A stretch of DNA of 64,000 nucleotides, taken from Phycisphaerae bacterium. GTDB lineage: Bacteria > Planctomycetota > Phycisphaerae > UBA1845. The DNA lies in contig JAGFJJ010000031.1 in the NCBI GenBank assembly GCA_024102815.1, positions 62,001 through 126,000 of the forward strand. Reading direction: 5' to 3'. Every line of letters starts with the position of its first letter. The first letter of the stretch is position 1. Shown here in pieces: positions 35,870-43,772 of this stretch. The notes under the pieces are model-generated. The model was not told where the DNA came from. It saw nothing but the letters and a program-made list of their open reading frames with translations, and made no database searches. Both the position numbers and the translations under genes were made by a program.

Positions 35870-36568
35870 ATGGCTTCGTTCGCCGGTGGGCGGTGTTACG
35901 AGAGTGGCGGTGTCCTCGCCGGTGTGCTGCTCCTTGAGGTCTTCCATGAGATGCTCGAGCTGGGCGAGGCGCTTCTTGGCCAGGGCGCGAACCGAGGCAA
36001 AGCGGAAGCCGTCCTTGAGCCGGGCACTCCAGAACTGATATTCCTTGCGGCGTTCCCAGTTGTCGATCACCGCCTGAACCCCTTTGCCTTCCAGCGCGCC
36101 GCGGCGGATGACAGGCCACAATGCGGCGATGCTGAACTCTTCGAGCGTCTCCGCCTCGGTCAGGATCTGCGCCTCGATGCGATCCGCGTTGCGGTCGAAC
36201 ATGCCGCGAATGCCCTCCGCGGCCCGCTTGATGGTGTCGTTGCTCAGGTGATCCTGGCACGCGGCGATGAGCATCTGTGCGCCTTGCTCCTTGTGGGCCA
36301 TGTTGGTGGGGCGGGAAAGGATTTCGGCGGGGGTGATTTCGTTTTCCTGAAGGCGGGTGATCCAGCCGGCGTCGTGGTACAGCCCGGCCGCGGCGACGGC
36401 GTCCAGATCGGGGCCCTGCTTCTGGACAATGGTGAGCTGGCTGATGCGCAGCGCGACCCTGGCCACGCGCGAGCTGTGTTCCCAGAGGAACACATCCTCG
36501 TCACCGGTAGCCGTTCGATAAACCAGGTCGGCGCGGGCGCGATTCCAGATCGCATCTAGAGGCTTCAT
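35858..36568 (-). CDS. HD domain-containing phosphohydrolase
   Basis: 236 aa. Metal-binding HD residues are visible as WEHSSRVARVAL (His31) and LYHDAGW (His65-Asp66), followed by HKEQGAQMLIAAC with the third His-containing helix. A C-terminal helical region (RRKEYQFWSARLKDGFRFASVRALAKKRLAQLE-like) is rich in charged residues. HD proteins hydrolyse phosphate esters, often nucleotides; the substrate here is unknown. Overlaps the preceding convergent gene by 12 bp. Confidence 0.82.
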   Translation of the reverse strand: MKPLDAIWNRARADLVYRTATGDEDVFLWEHSSRVARVALRISQLTIVQKQGPDLDAVAAAGLYHDAGWITRLQENEITPAEILSRPTNMAHKEQGAQMLIAACQDHLSNDTIKRAAEGIRGMFDRNADRIEAQILTEAETLEEFSIAALWPVIRRGALEGKGVQAVIDNWERRKEYQFWSARLKDGFRFASVRALAKKRLAQLEHLMEDLKEQHTGEDTATLVTPPTGERSHSSG

Positions 36569-36932
36569 GGACGACGCTCGCGACTCAGGCCGACCCGAGT
36601 CGAATCTCGGCGCTTACATTCCCCATACACTCTTGCGTTGCCGGCGCGGCTATCGGACGTATTCAGTCGGACCCGGGAGTCTCCGCTACGCTCGTCGACC
36701 AGCTCAAGCTGAACGACCTGCGACGGCTTCGGAGATCGAGGTCACCCGGGTTTACCGCGTCACGATCCGGCGGAGCAACCTTACTTATCGGCACGTTCCC
36801 ATAAGATCGCGTGGGAACACAGCCTGCCCCCATTCTAACCAGAAGACTGGCAATCATGCTAGAAAAAAAGTAGGGAGACTTTTACGTTGCGAATTGTGGA
36901 AAGATAGAGGCAGGGGATTCTGGGGATTTTAG
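36569..36932. other. Intergenic region between mqnC and HD gene
   Basis: 364 bp without a supported gene or tRNA. Contains an AT-rich patch with a run of seven As near 36862-36870, which might be part of the promoter of the HD-domain gene or of mqnC termination. Confidence 0.45.
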
Positions 36933-38072
36933 TCAGATCGGCTCGATCACGTCGTAATAGCAGTTGCGGCGGCGCGGCAGCCAGCCGGCTTGCTCGATGG
37001 CGCTGCGAATCTGGGCTTCCGTCATGCGGAAGGTCGTTCCGGCGGCGGACACCACGTTTTCTTCCATCATGACTGAACCCATGTCATTTGCCCCGAAATA
37101 GAGCGCGAGCTGTCCGATCTTGACGCCCTGTGTTACCCAGCTTGCCTGGATGTTGGGGATATTGTCGAGGAAAAGCCGCGCGGTGGCCGTCATCCGCAGA
37201 TAGGCATGGGCATCGGCCAGGCAAAGACGCTTGCCGTCGGGCTCCCGGGGGCCGTCGAGCGGCAGCGGTGCGACCCGGCCGAGCGGGGTGTCGCCGGGTT
37301 GGAAAGTCCAGCAAATGAACGCGGTGAATCCGCCGGTTTCGTCCTGAAGATCGCGGATGCGACGGAGGTGTTCGATTCGTTCGGGCACGGTTTCAATGTG
37401 TCCGAACATCATGGTGATGCTGGTATTCATGCCGATGCGGTGGGCCTCGCGCATGACGTTCAGGTACTGATCCGTCGTCGTCTTGCCTTGGGCGATGCGG
37501 TCGCGGACGCGGTCGACAAGTATCTCTGCCCCCCCGCCGGGAATCGTATCCAGGCCGGCTTCCTGAAGTCGCAGCAGCACGTCGCGCACGGGCATTTCGA
37601 AGATCTCGTGAAACGCGTGTATCTCCGGCGGACTGAAGGCGTGAATATGGATGCCGGGATACTCGCGCTTGATGAAGCGGAGCAGGTCTTCGTACCAGGA
37701 AAACGGCAACATCTCCGCGGGAACCAGGCCGCCCTGCATGAGCACCTGCGTGCCGCCGATGGCGATGAGCTCTTCGATCTTGGCGCCGATTTCCTCGAAG
37801 CTGAGGACGTAGCCGTCCGGCAGGTCCTTGCGGCCGGTGTTCATGCCCGGCGGGTCGGCCTTGAAGTTGCAGAAGATGCAACGGGCGGTGCAGTAGTTGG
37901 CGTAGTTGATGTTGCGATCGACCACGTACGTGCGATACGGCTCGGGATGCATGCGCAGCGTGACTTCGTGGGCGCGCCGGCCGAGCTCGTGAATGGACAG
38001 CTCGCGGTACATCTCGAGGGCTTCGGCCTCGCTGAGGCGCGTCGCGGCAGGCGTCGTGGAGATCGTGGTCAT
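36933..38072 (-). CDS. mqnC: Cyclic dehypoxanthinyl futalosine synthase
   Basis: 379 aa radical SAM enzyme of the futalosine menaquinone pathway. The [4Fe-4S]-SAM motif is CTARCIFC (Cys61, Cys65, Cys68), followed by the family blocks GGTQVLMQGG, GIHIHAFSPPEI, GLDTIPGGGAEIL, TSITMMFGHIET and LYFGANDMGSVMMEENVVS. It cyclises dehypoxanthine futalosine. The ATG overlaps the mqnA stop (ATGA), so the two genes are coupled. mqnB and mqnD are not in the window. Confidence 0.95.
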   Translation of the reverse strand: MTTISTTPAATRLSEAEALEMYRELSIHELGRRAHEVTLRMHPEPYRTYVVDRNINYANYCTARCIFCNFKADPPGMNTGRKDLPDGYVLSFEEIGAKIEELIAIGGTQVLMQGGLVPAEMLPFSWYEDLLRFIKREYPGIHIHAFSPPEIHAFHEIFEMPVRDVLLRLQEAGLDTIPGGGAEILVDRVRDRIAQGKTTTDQYLNVMREAHRIGMNTSITMMFGHIETVPERIEHLRRIRDLQDETGGFTAFICWTFQPGDTPLGRVAPLPLDGPREPDGKRLCLADAHAYLRMTATARLFLDNIPNIQASWVTQGVKIGQLALYFGANDMGSVMMEENVVSAAGTTFRMTEAQIRSAIEQAGWLPRRRNCYYDVIEPI

Positions 38073-38869
38073 GCGAAGATCAACTCCTCTTCGTGGTTGA
38101 GTCGGCCGTGGCGGGCGAGCAGTTCGCGGAAGCGGGCCATGCCTTCGCGTTGCCTCGGGCCCAGGGTGAACTTCAGTCGCTGCGTGAGGTACCGGGTGGC
38201 GAGGGTAACGGGCCAGCCCATGCCCGGGCCGAAGTCGGCGGCGATCATGGCCGCGGAGCGCACGCCGCGGTCGCGGGCCTCGCCGAGTCGCGCGGCAAGG
38301 TCGCCCACGTCGGCGTCGCGATCGACCGCCCAGGCGGCGAAAACGAAGGGCAGGGAGGTCAGGGACTTCCAGGCCGAGCCGAGGTCGATTTCCAGGTCGT
38401 AGCCCACGGGGCGCGATGTCACCACCTTGTCACCGATGAGCAGGATCGCGTCGCGGGAGGCGTCGCCGGCGGCGGATTCCAGGGGGACGATCTCCGGATC
38501 GTACCCGTAGGACTCCCGCCAGATCGTGCGGGCCAGGGCCACAGAGGTATGGGAGTCGCCGTCGACGTGAAGGATGCGGACCTTTTCCGCGGGTACGCGG
38601 GAAAAAACGCGGACGGTGAACGTCTCGCCGTCGCAGCCGATGCAGGCGTCGGAGACGATCTTCCAGCGGCTGCCAGCGCTCAGGATGTCGATGACGGGAA
38701 CGAGGGCGCATTCCACCTCGGCCGATTCCAGCAGGGCGGGCAGCTTCGAGGGGACCTCGAAGCGGAGATCGAAGGCCGGGTCGTGATCCAGCCCGGCGAT
38801 GAGGGGCTTGGCGTTGAGGTACGACACGACGCCCAGCCGCCGGCAATTGCTCTTCATGTGCGTGATCAT
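38069..38869 (-). CDS. mqnA: Chorismate dehydratase
   Basis: 266 aa periplasmic-binding-fold enzyme that dehydrates chorismate to 3-enolpyruvylbenzoate, the entry to futalosine-dependent menaquinone synthesis. Landmarks: LGVVSYLNAKPLIAGL at the N-terminus, VECALVPVIDIL, SRVPAEKVRILHVDGDSHTS, DAILLIGDKV and YDLEIDLGSAWKSLTSLPFVFAAW (in two blocks). ATG 38869 is used; ATG 38857 is an alternative. Operon with mqnC. Confidence 0.93.
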   Translation of the reverse strand: MITHMKSNCRRLGVVSYLNAKPLIAGLDHDPAFDLRFEVPSKLPALLESAEVECALVPVIDILSAGSRWKIVSDACIGCDGETFTVRVFSRVPAEKVRILHVDGDSHTSVALARTIWRESYGYDPEIVPLESAAGDASRDAILLIGDKVVTSRPVGYDLEIDLGSAWKSLTSLPFVFAAWAVDRDADVGDLAARLGEARDRGVRSAAMIAADFGPGMGWPVTLATRYLTQRLKFTLGPRQREGMARFRELLARHGRLNHEEELIFA

Positions 38870-38962
38870 GCCTTGTGCTTCGTCAACCGTGAAAGAACCA
38901 CGCCATGCGCCGTCTCTCTGGCGCGGGCCGGAGTCCAGTGGATATCTCTCTGGCGCCGGTCC

Positions 38963-38987
38963 TGGATTCCGGCTTTCACCGGAATGA
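38963..38987. repeat. Short dispersed inverted repeat
   Basis: GGATTCCGGCTTTCACCGGAATGAC-type element (ATTCCGG / CCGGAAT arms), same class as 15329-15346 and ~26876-26894. A widely seen intergenic repeat type in bacteria. Confidence 0.6.
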
Positions 38988-39149
38988 CGCGCCGCGACGC
39001 TGCTTGTGCCTTGCCGCCAAAAAACGCCGCGTCGCCGGGATTATAGGGGGTCGCAGCGATGGAGCCAGTTTTCGAGGGAAGCCGTGGAACGCGCCCAGCG
39101 GCCTGGAATCGCGTGGTTTCGACGCCGGTCGATTGGTACAATTGCGGCC

Positions 39150-39731
39150 GTGCGCTTCGTTCGATTCAGCCTGCTTGCGATGTCATTTCTGGCGCTGGGG
39201 GCTCTCATCTCGGCGTGGGGGGTGACGAAGTTGGCGCCCCCAGGCTTTCATTTCTTGAAGGGCCCCGTTGAGGTGATGGGCGGCGGGCAAACGCTTACGG
39301 TCATGTACTCGCTCGAAGATCAAGAGTCCATTTTCGTGTATTTCGAGACGTTGGAAGTGTTTGTAAGCATTTCCAGCGCTTCCAGATACGATCCCTATCA
39401 GAAGGACCGGATGCATTGGTGGCATCATTTCTCGTTAACCAGCCAAATGCTTCCCGGCTTGGATTTCAATAAATCCCATTGGTTTGCTGGCGTGGGCGTT
39501 CCTACATGGTTCGCCTACTTCGCCACGCTCGTTTATCCGGCGTTCTACTTCCTCGTGACCCGGCCTCGGCTCAGAAGGCGAAGGCTCATGACGCACCTAT
39601 GCGCGAAGTGCCGTTACGATCTGACGGGGAACGAGTCGGGCACTTGTCCGGAGTGCGGGCGGGAGATTCCGGCGGAAACGCGCGAGTTTCTTGAAAGCCA
39701 CTCGAACGCCGAATCCCGTGAGGTGAGATAG
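39150..39731 (+). CDS. Small membrane protein with CPECG zinc ribbon
   Basis: 193 aa, function unknown. It has an N-terminal membrane helix (FSLLAMSFLALGALISAWGV), an extracytoplasmic region and a second helix (TWFAYFATLVYPAFYFLV). A basic stretch RPRLRRRRLMTH follows, and the zinc ribbon LCAKCRYDLTGNESGTCPECG ends near residue 175. CxxCRYDLTGN..G.CPECG is a hallmark of planctomycete membrane proteins. GTG 39150 gives the shortest sensible N-terminus; TACAAT lies just upstream, so the mRNA leader might be very short. Confidence 0.75.
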   Translation: MRFVRFSLLAMSFLALGALISAWGVTKLAPPGFHFLKGPVEVMGGGQTLTVMYSLEDQESIFVYFETLEVFVSISSASRYDPYQKDRMHWWHHFSLTSQMLPGLDFNKSHWFAGVGVPTWFAYFATLVYPAFYFLVTRPRLRRRRLMTHLCAKCRYDLTGNESGTCPECGREIPAETREFLESHSNAESREVR

Positions 39732-39781
39732 CACGAATCACGCGTATTCGGTCCGATGATCTTCCTGTTCACGGCGTGATT

Positions 39782-39827
39782 GAGGCAGGCGAACCGCGTG
39801 TCCAGCGACATGCGAACCGCGATGCCC
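39782..39827. repeat. REP-like palindrome (degenerate long form)
   Basis: GAGGCAGGCGAACCGCGTGT and the partner CGACATGCGAACCGCGATGCC; lies between convergent gene ends. Confidence 0.65.
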
Positions 39828-39834
39828 CGCGCAA

Positions 39835-41304
39835 CTACCCAAGAAGAACACTCTCCCCTTGGCGGATTGCCGGAATCTTGTCCCGCTTCTCCGCCACCTC
39901 GTCCGCGTCGAGAGCGAAGCGCGGGCCGACGACAATCGTGGCAGCGGGGAAGCCTTCAGCGTCGCGCGGCACTTTTACCCCGGCCGATTCCAGCCAGCGG
40001 CAGGAACGCTCCACCAGATCGCGCCGCGCGGTGTCCACGGAGTCCACGCCGGTGGCGTTCTTTACCGGTGAGAACTCCTCGGCCCGGTCCACCTGGAGCA
40101 GCAGCGGGTTGTTGGCCAGTGGCAGCACGTCAAAGACGAACGTCTCCAATTTTACCGCGTTGGGCTTCTCGGGTGTCACGCGACGGCCCGCGGCATCGAC
40201 GTGCTCGACGGCCTTGTCCGCGCGGCGGAAAGGCATGCGGAAGTCGCGCTCGATGACGCGGGCGACGAACTCCACGTCGAGCATGTGGATGGCCGGGTTG
40301 CCGGCGTCGAACTTGCGCGAGCCGTCGGCGTTGCGCTCGCGGGCGAGCTTCTCGGGGAAGTCCGAGTATTCGATAAGCACGAGCCGCCCGACGGCCATGC
40401 AGAGGTTGCCGACCTTCTCCAGGTCGTCGGCCTTGGGGAGCACCTTGCTGGACATGTCCGACTCGGTGGCGTGGTGCAGGCCGATGAAGAGCGGGTCGAA
40501 CGGCTTGACCAGCGGATTGTCGATCTGAAAGTAGGAGACGATCTCCACGCCGCGTTGACGCATGTCGTCGAGAGCGCCGCTGCGGACGAGGGCCTTGAGC
40601 GATCCGCCGTGGCCGTCGGGCGCCATGGCCAGGTGGTCCTTCGACTCCAGCAGGAGCTTCCCGCCACGGTCGAACGCGGGGAGCATGCCCTGCTTGAACA
40701 TGCGCACGTCCTCGCGGGGCAACCCGAAGTAATCGTTCGTTTCGAAGAAGGCGGCGGTGTCGGCGGCGTTGTCCTCGCTGGTCATGATGTACCAGGGGAT
40801 GGCGGCGGCGTAGCAGTCGCGGGCGGCGCGGACCATGTCGGCGAAATAGGAGAAGAGGGTTTTGTCGCCGATGGGGCCGAGGGGGAAGGCGCCCTTGGGT
40901 CCGTCGAAGCCCAGACGGGTCCCTTGTCCTCCGGCGACGGTGAAGGCCGCGACCTTGCCTTCGCCGAGGAGCCTGCGGCCCAGCTCTCGGGCGTCGGCGT
41001 ACTTCTGCCGGTCGGCCGGTCGGGGCGGCTGGGGGTGAACGTCCGGCGGCATCAGATTTTCGGGGATGCGGTGCTCGGGGCGATTCAGTACGTGGGTCTT
41101 GATGAGGGGATCGACGAGTTCCCAGGGAATGGACTCGATGTCGCTCAGAAGGCGCTCCCGGGCCGGGGCGTCGAGGTCGTCCCACCAGCGGAGGACGTGG
41201 TCCTGGCCTCGGTCGGTGAGGGCCTTGCGGCAATGCTGATATCGCTGTTCGAAAGTCTGAGAGCTGGCCACGAAGCGGTCTCCGGTCGCAAATTGGATTG
41301 ACAT
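39835..41304 (-). CDS. UTP--sugar-1-phosphate uridylyltransferase (UDPGP type)
   Basis: 489 aa nucleotidyltransferase of the eukaryote-type UDP-GlcNAc/UDP-glucose pyrophosphorylase family (UAP1/AGX-like). Nucleotide-binding signature VAGGQGTRLGFDGPKGAFPL, then WYIMTSEDN, FKQGMLPAF, MAPDGHGGSLKAL, YFQIDNPLVKP and KLETFVFDVLPLA. It forms UDP-sugars from UTP; GlcNAc-1-P is the likeliest substrate by likeness, but this cannot be fixed from sequence. Monocistronic, 103 bp from the convergent zinc-ribbon gene. Confidence 0.88.
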   Translation of the reverse strand: MSIQFATGDRFVASSQTFEQRYQHCRKALTDRGQDHVLRWWDDLDAPARERLLSDIESIPWELVDPLIKTHVLNRPEHRIPENLMPPDVHPQPPRPADRQKYADARELGRRLLGEGKVAAFTVAGGQGTRLGFDGPKGAFPLGPIGDKTLFSYFADMVRAARDCYAAAIPWYIMTSEDNAADTAAFFETNDYFGLPREDVRMFKQGMLPAFDRGGKLLLESKDHLAMAPDGHGGSLKALVRSGALDDMRQRGVEIVSYFQIDNPLVKPFDPLFIGLHHATESDMSSKVLPKADDLEKVGNLCMAVGRLVLIEYSDFPEKLARERNADGSRKFDAGNPAIHMLDVEFVARVIERDFRMPFRRADKAVEHVDAAGRRVTPEKPNAVKLETFVFDVLPLANNPLLLQVDRAEEFSPVKNATGVDSVDTARRDLVERSCRWLESAGVKVPRDAEGFPAATIVVGPRFALDADEVAEKRDKIPAIRQGESVLLG

Positions 41305-41599
41305 GACGAGCCTGGCGCCCGCCCGAATTCGTCTATCCTGCTATGATATGGGACGATGAGGAGGCGTAAACCGAGCTCCGGGAAGGGCGCGACGGGGTCC
41401 GCAGGGGTCCCGGGGGAGACGTGAATCCTGGAATGCCCGGCGCGGTATAAGGAGGGGGAGGGGTCCGCGCCGATGAACCATCGGGCGCCGCGAGGCCGTG
41501 CGCCACGGGACGATTCCGAGGCGGGCGGCGAGGTCGGACGAGATTGGCGGGCAGGGAGCCCGGGGGCGAAATTCGGCTCGAAGAGATGGAACGACAGGC

Positions 41600-43288
41600 G
41601 TGAGCATCGGCGACCTACTGGTACAGCGGAAGAAAGTGACCTCGGCGCAGCTCGACCAGGCGAAGGCGTCGCGGAAGCCGTCGGAGCGGATCGAGCAGTG
41701 CCTGGCGCGGATGGGGCTGATCGACGAGCGCGACTACCTCGAGGTCTACAGCGAGCAGCTCGGCATACCCCTGATCGATCTCGCGTCGGTGACGCTGGAC
41801 ACGGAGCTCCTGCGGACGGCGCCTTCGAAGGTCGTCCACCGTGACCGCGTGGTGCCCATCGACCGCAGCAACGGCGCGATTCGCGTCGCCACCAACAATC
41901 CCTTCAACCTTTATGCCTTCGATGAGCTGCGCATGCTCATGGGGGCGAAGATCGAAACCGTGCTGGCCAGCGGGGAGGAAATCTCGCGGGTCATTAAGGA
42001 CCACTTCGGGGTCGGCGGCGACACCGTCGAGCGGATGATCGGCGAGCAGGGCGTGGAGGTGGTCAGCGAGTTCGACGCCGATAACGCCGACCTGATCGAA
42101 CAGGCCCAGGAAGCCACGGTCGTCAAGCTGGTCAACGAGATCCTGCTGGAGGCGATTCGCGATCGCGCCAGCGACGTGCACATCGAGCCCTACGAAAACG
42201 ACCTGAAGATCCGCTACCGCATCGACGGCGTGCTGCACACCACCAACGTTCCGCCGGAGATTCGCCGCTTTCACGCCGCGATCGTCAGCCGCATCAAAAT
42301 TCTCTCCAACCTGAACATCGCCGAGAAGCGCCTGCCGCAGGACGGCGGGTTCAAGATCAAGGCGCAGAATCGCGACATCGACCTCCGCGTGAGCATCATC
42401 CCCACGGCGTTCGGCGGGGCCGTGGTCATGCGTATTCTCGACAAGCAATCGGTACTGTTCTCGCTCGATCAACTGGGCCTGATCGGCGACGCGCTGACGC
42501 GCATCACCCACCTGATCAACCAGCCGTACGGCATCGTGCTTGTGACCGGTCCGACGGGTTCGGGAAAGACCACCACGCTGTACAGCGCCCTGAACACGAT
42601 CCGCTCGGACGAGATCAAGATTCTCACCATCGAGGACCCCATCGAGTATTACCTGGACGGGATCCAGCAGGTGCAGGTCAAGCCGCACATCGGACTGACC
42701 TTCGCGTCGGGGCTGCGGTCGTTCCTGCGACACGACCCGGACGTGATCCTGGTGGGCGAGATTCGTGACCTGGAGACGGCCGAGGTCGCCATCAACGCGG
42801 CACTCACCGGACACCTCGTGTTCAGCACCCTGCACACCAACGACGCGGCGACGGCCGCGACACGACTCCTGGACATGGGCGTGGAGCCGTTCCTCGTTTC
42901 CAGCGCGGTCAGCGGCGTGCTGGCGCAGCGCCTGGTGCGGCGAATCTGTCCGCACTGCCGGGAAACGTACGAGCCCGATCCGAAGGACCTCCCCCCCGAT
43001 CTGGACTACCAGCCGGGTGAGAAGTTGTACCGCGGGGTGGGTTGTCGTGATTGCCGCCAGTCGGGGTATCGCGGGCGGTTCGGCATCTTCGAGTTGATGA
43101 CAATGACGGAGGAGCTGCGGGAATTCGTCATCGCCCGCAAGTCGGCCGGCGAGATGCTCGCGGCCGCGCGGCAACAGGGGCTCAAGCTCATGCGCGAGGA
43201 CGGCTGGAACAAGGTCCGCCAGGGCATGACCACCGTTGAGGAAGTGGCCCGCGTGACGAAGGTGGAGCTGACGGCTCTGCCGGGTTGA
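41600..43288 (+). CDS. pilB: Type IV pilus / type II secretion assembly ATPase
   Basis: 562 aa, normal PilB/GspE length. N-terminal MshEN-type domain (IGDLLVQRKKVTSAQLDQA, LGIPLIDLASVTLD), then the ATPase: Walker A GPTGSGKTTTLYSAL, Asp box LTIEDPIEYYLDG, Walker B ILVGEIRDLETAE and His box TGHLVFSTLHTNDA. A zinc site of paired CxxC is present (CPHC and CRDC). GTG 41600 starts at the domain; the frame is open to 41498. No other pilus or secretion gene is nearby. Confidence 0.93.
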   Translation: MSIGDLLVQRKKVTSAQLDQAKASRKPSERIEQCLARMGLIDERDYLEVYSEQLGIPLIDLASVTLDTELLRTAPSKVVHRDRVVPIDRSNGAIRVATNNPFNLYAFDELRMLMGAKIETVLASGEEISRVIKDHFGVGGDTVERMIGEQGVEVVSEFDADNADLIEQAQEATVVKLVNEILLEAIRDRASDVHIEPYENDLKIRYRIDGVLHTTNVPPEIRRFHAAIVSRIKILSNLNIAEKRLPQDGGFKIKAQNRDIDLRVSIIPTAFGGAVVMRILDKQSVLFSLDQLGLIGDALTRITHLINQPYGIVLVTGPTGSGKTTTLYSALNTIRSDEIKILTIEDPIEYYLDGIQQVQVKPHIGLTFASGLRSFLRHDPDVILVGEIRDLETAEVAINAALTGHLVFSTLHTNDAATAATRLLDMGVEPFLVSSAVSGVLAQRLVRRICPHCRETYEPDPKDLPPDLDYQPGEKLYRGVGCRDCRQSGYRGRFGIFELMTMTEELREFVIARKSAGEMLAAARQQGLKLMREDGWNKVRQGMTTVEEVARVTKVELTALPG

Positions 43289-43355
43289 CGCGCAAGAGCA
43301 CGCCCGCGATTCAACGGCTTCCAGGCCTAATCGTCCAGCCCACCGGAGCGGCGAA

Positions 43356-43769
43356 TCAATCATCCTCAAGCGGCTGACTGGTCTTCCAAGACACGTAGTG
43401 TCTCCATATCTCTCTCAGTGATTCTGGCAGGATTCGATTGCCACACTCCGGGCATATCTCCTGGTCTTCATCCAGCGGATACAGGCACCGTTCGCACGGA
43501 CACCGCCCGAGCCCTCGTATGGCCGCAAGCCGGCGCCGGATTCGTTTCTCCCGAATCTCGAATGAAAAAGCGCAGGCGATCGACCGCGCGGTGAAGATCA
43601 AGACTATGCCCAGCGGGCTGTGCAGACCCCTCAACTGACCGTCGAAGGTCCCCACGGTAACAAGGGCACCTATAGCAATGCCAGCGAAATACTCCCGACG
43701 GTCACGCCGAAGGAGGTGCAGCACGGCTTTCGGCGTGCGGTTTCGTACGCTGGTTTTTGCCGAGGGCAT
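43356..43769 (-). CDS. Small membrane protein with CPECG zinc ribbon
   Basis: 137 aa, function unknown. Two hydrophobic segments (FAGIAIGALVTVGTF and LGIVLIFTARSIACAF), a basic linker, then a zinc ribbon with Cys pairs in RCPCERC and ICPECG. Third protein of this type in the window. It ends against pilB (67-bp convergent gap), and the dinG-like gene is immediately upstream on the same strand (4 nt), so they probably share a transcript. Confidence 0.72.
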   Translation of the reverse strand: MPSAKTSVRNRTPKAVLHLLRRDRREYFAGIAIGALVTVGTFDGQLRGLHSPLGIVLIFTARSIACAFSFEIREKRIRRRLAAIRGLGRCPCERCLYPLDEDQEICPECGNRILPESLREIWRHYVSWKTSQPLEDD

Positions 43770-43772
43770 CGA

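Noticed and set aside
36569..36932. tRNA gene in the gap before mqnC
   Set aside because: No TpsiC-type GGTTCGAATCC arm or acceptor pairing; no tRNA was found anywhere in the window.
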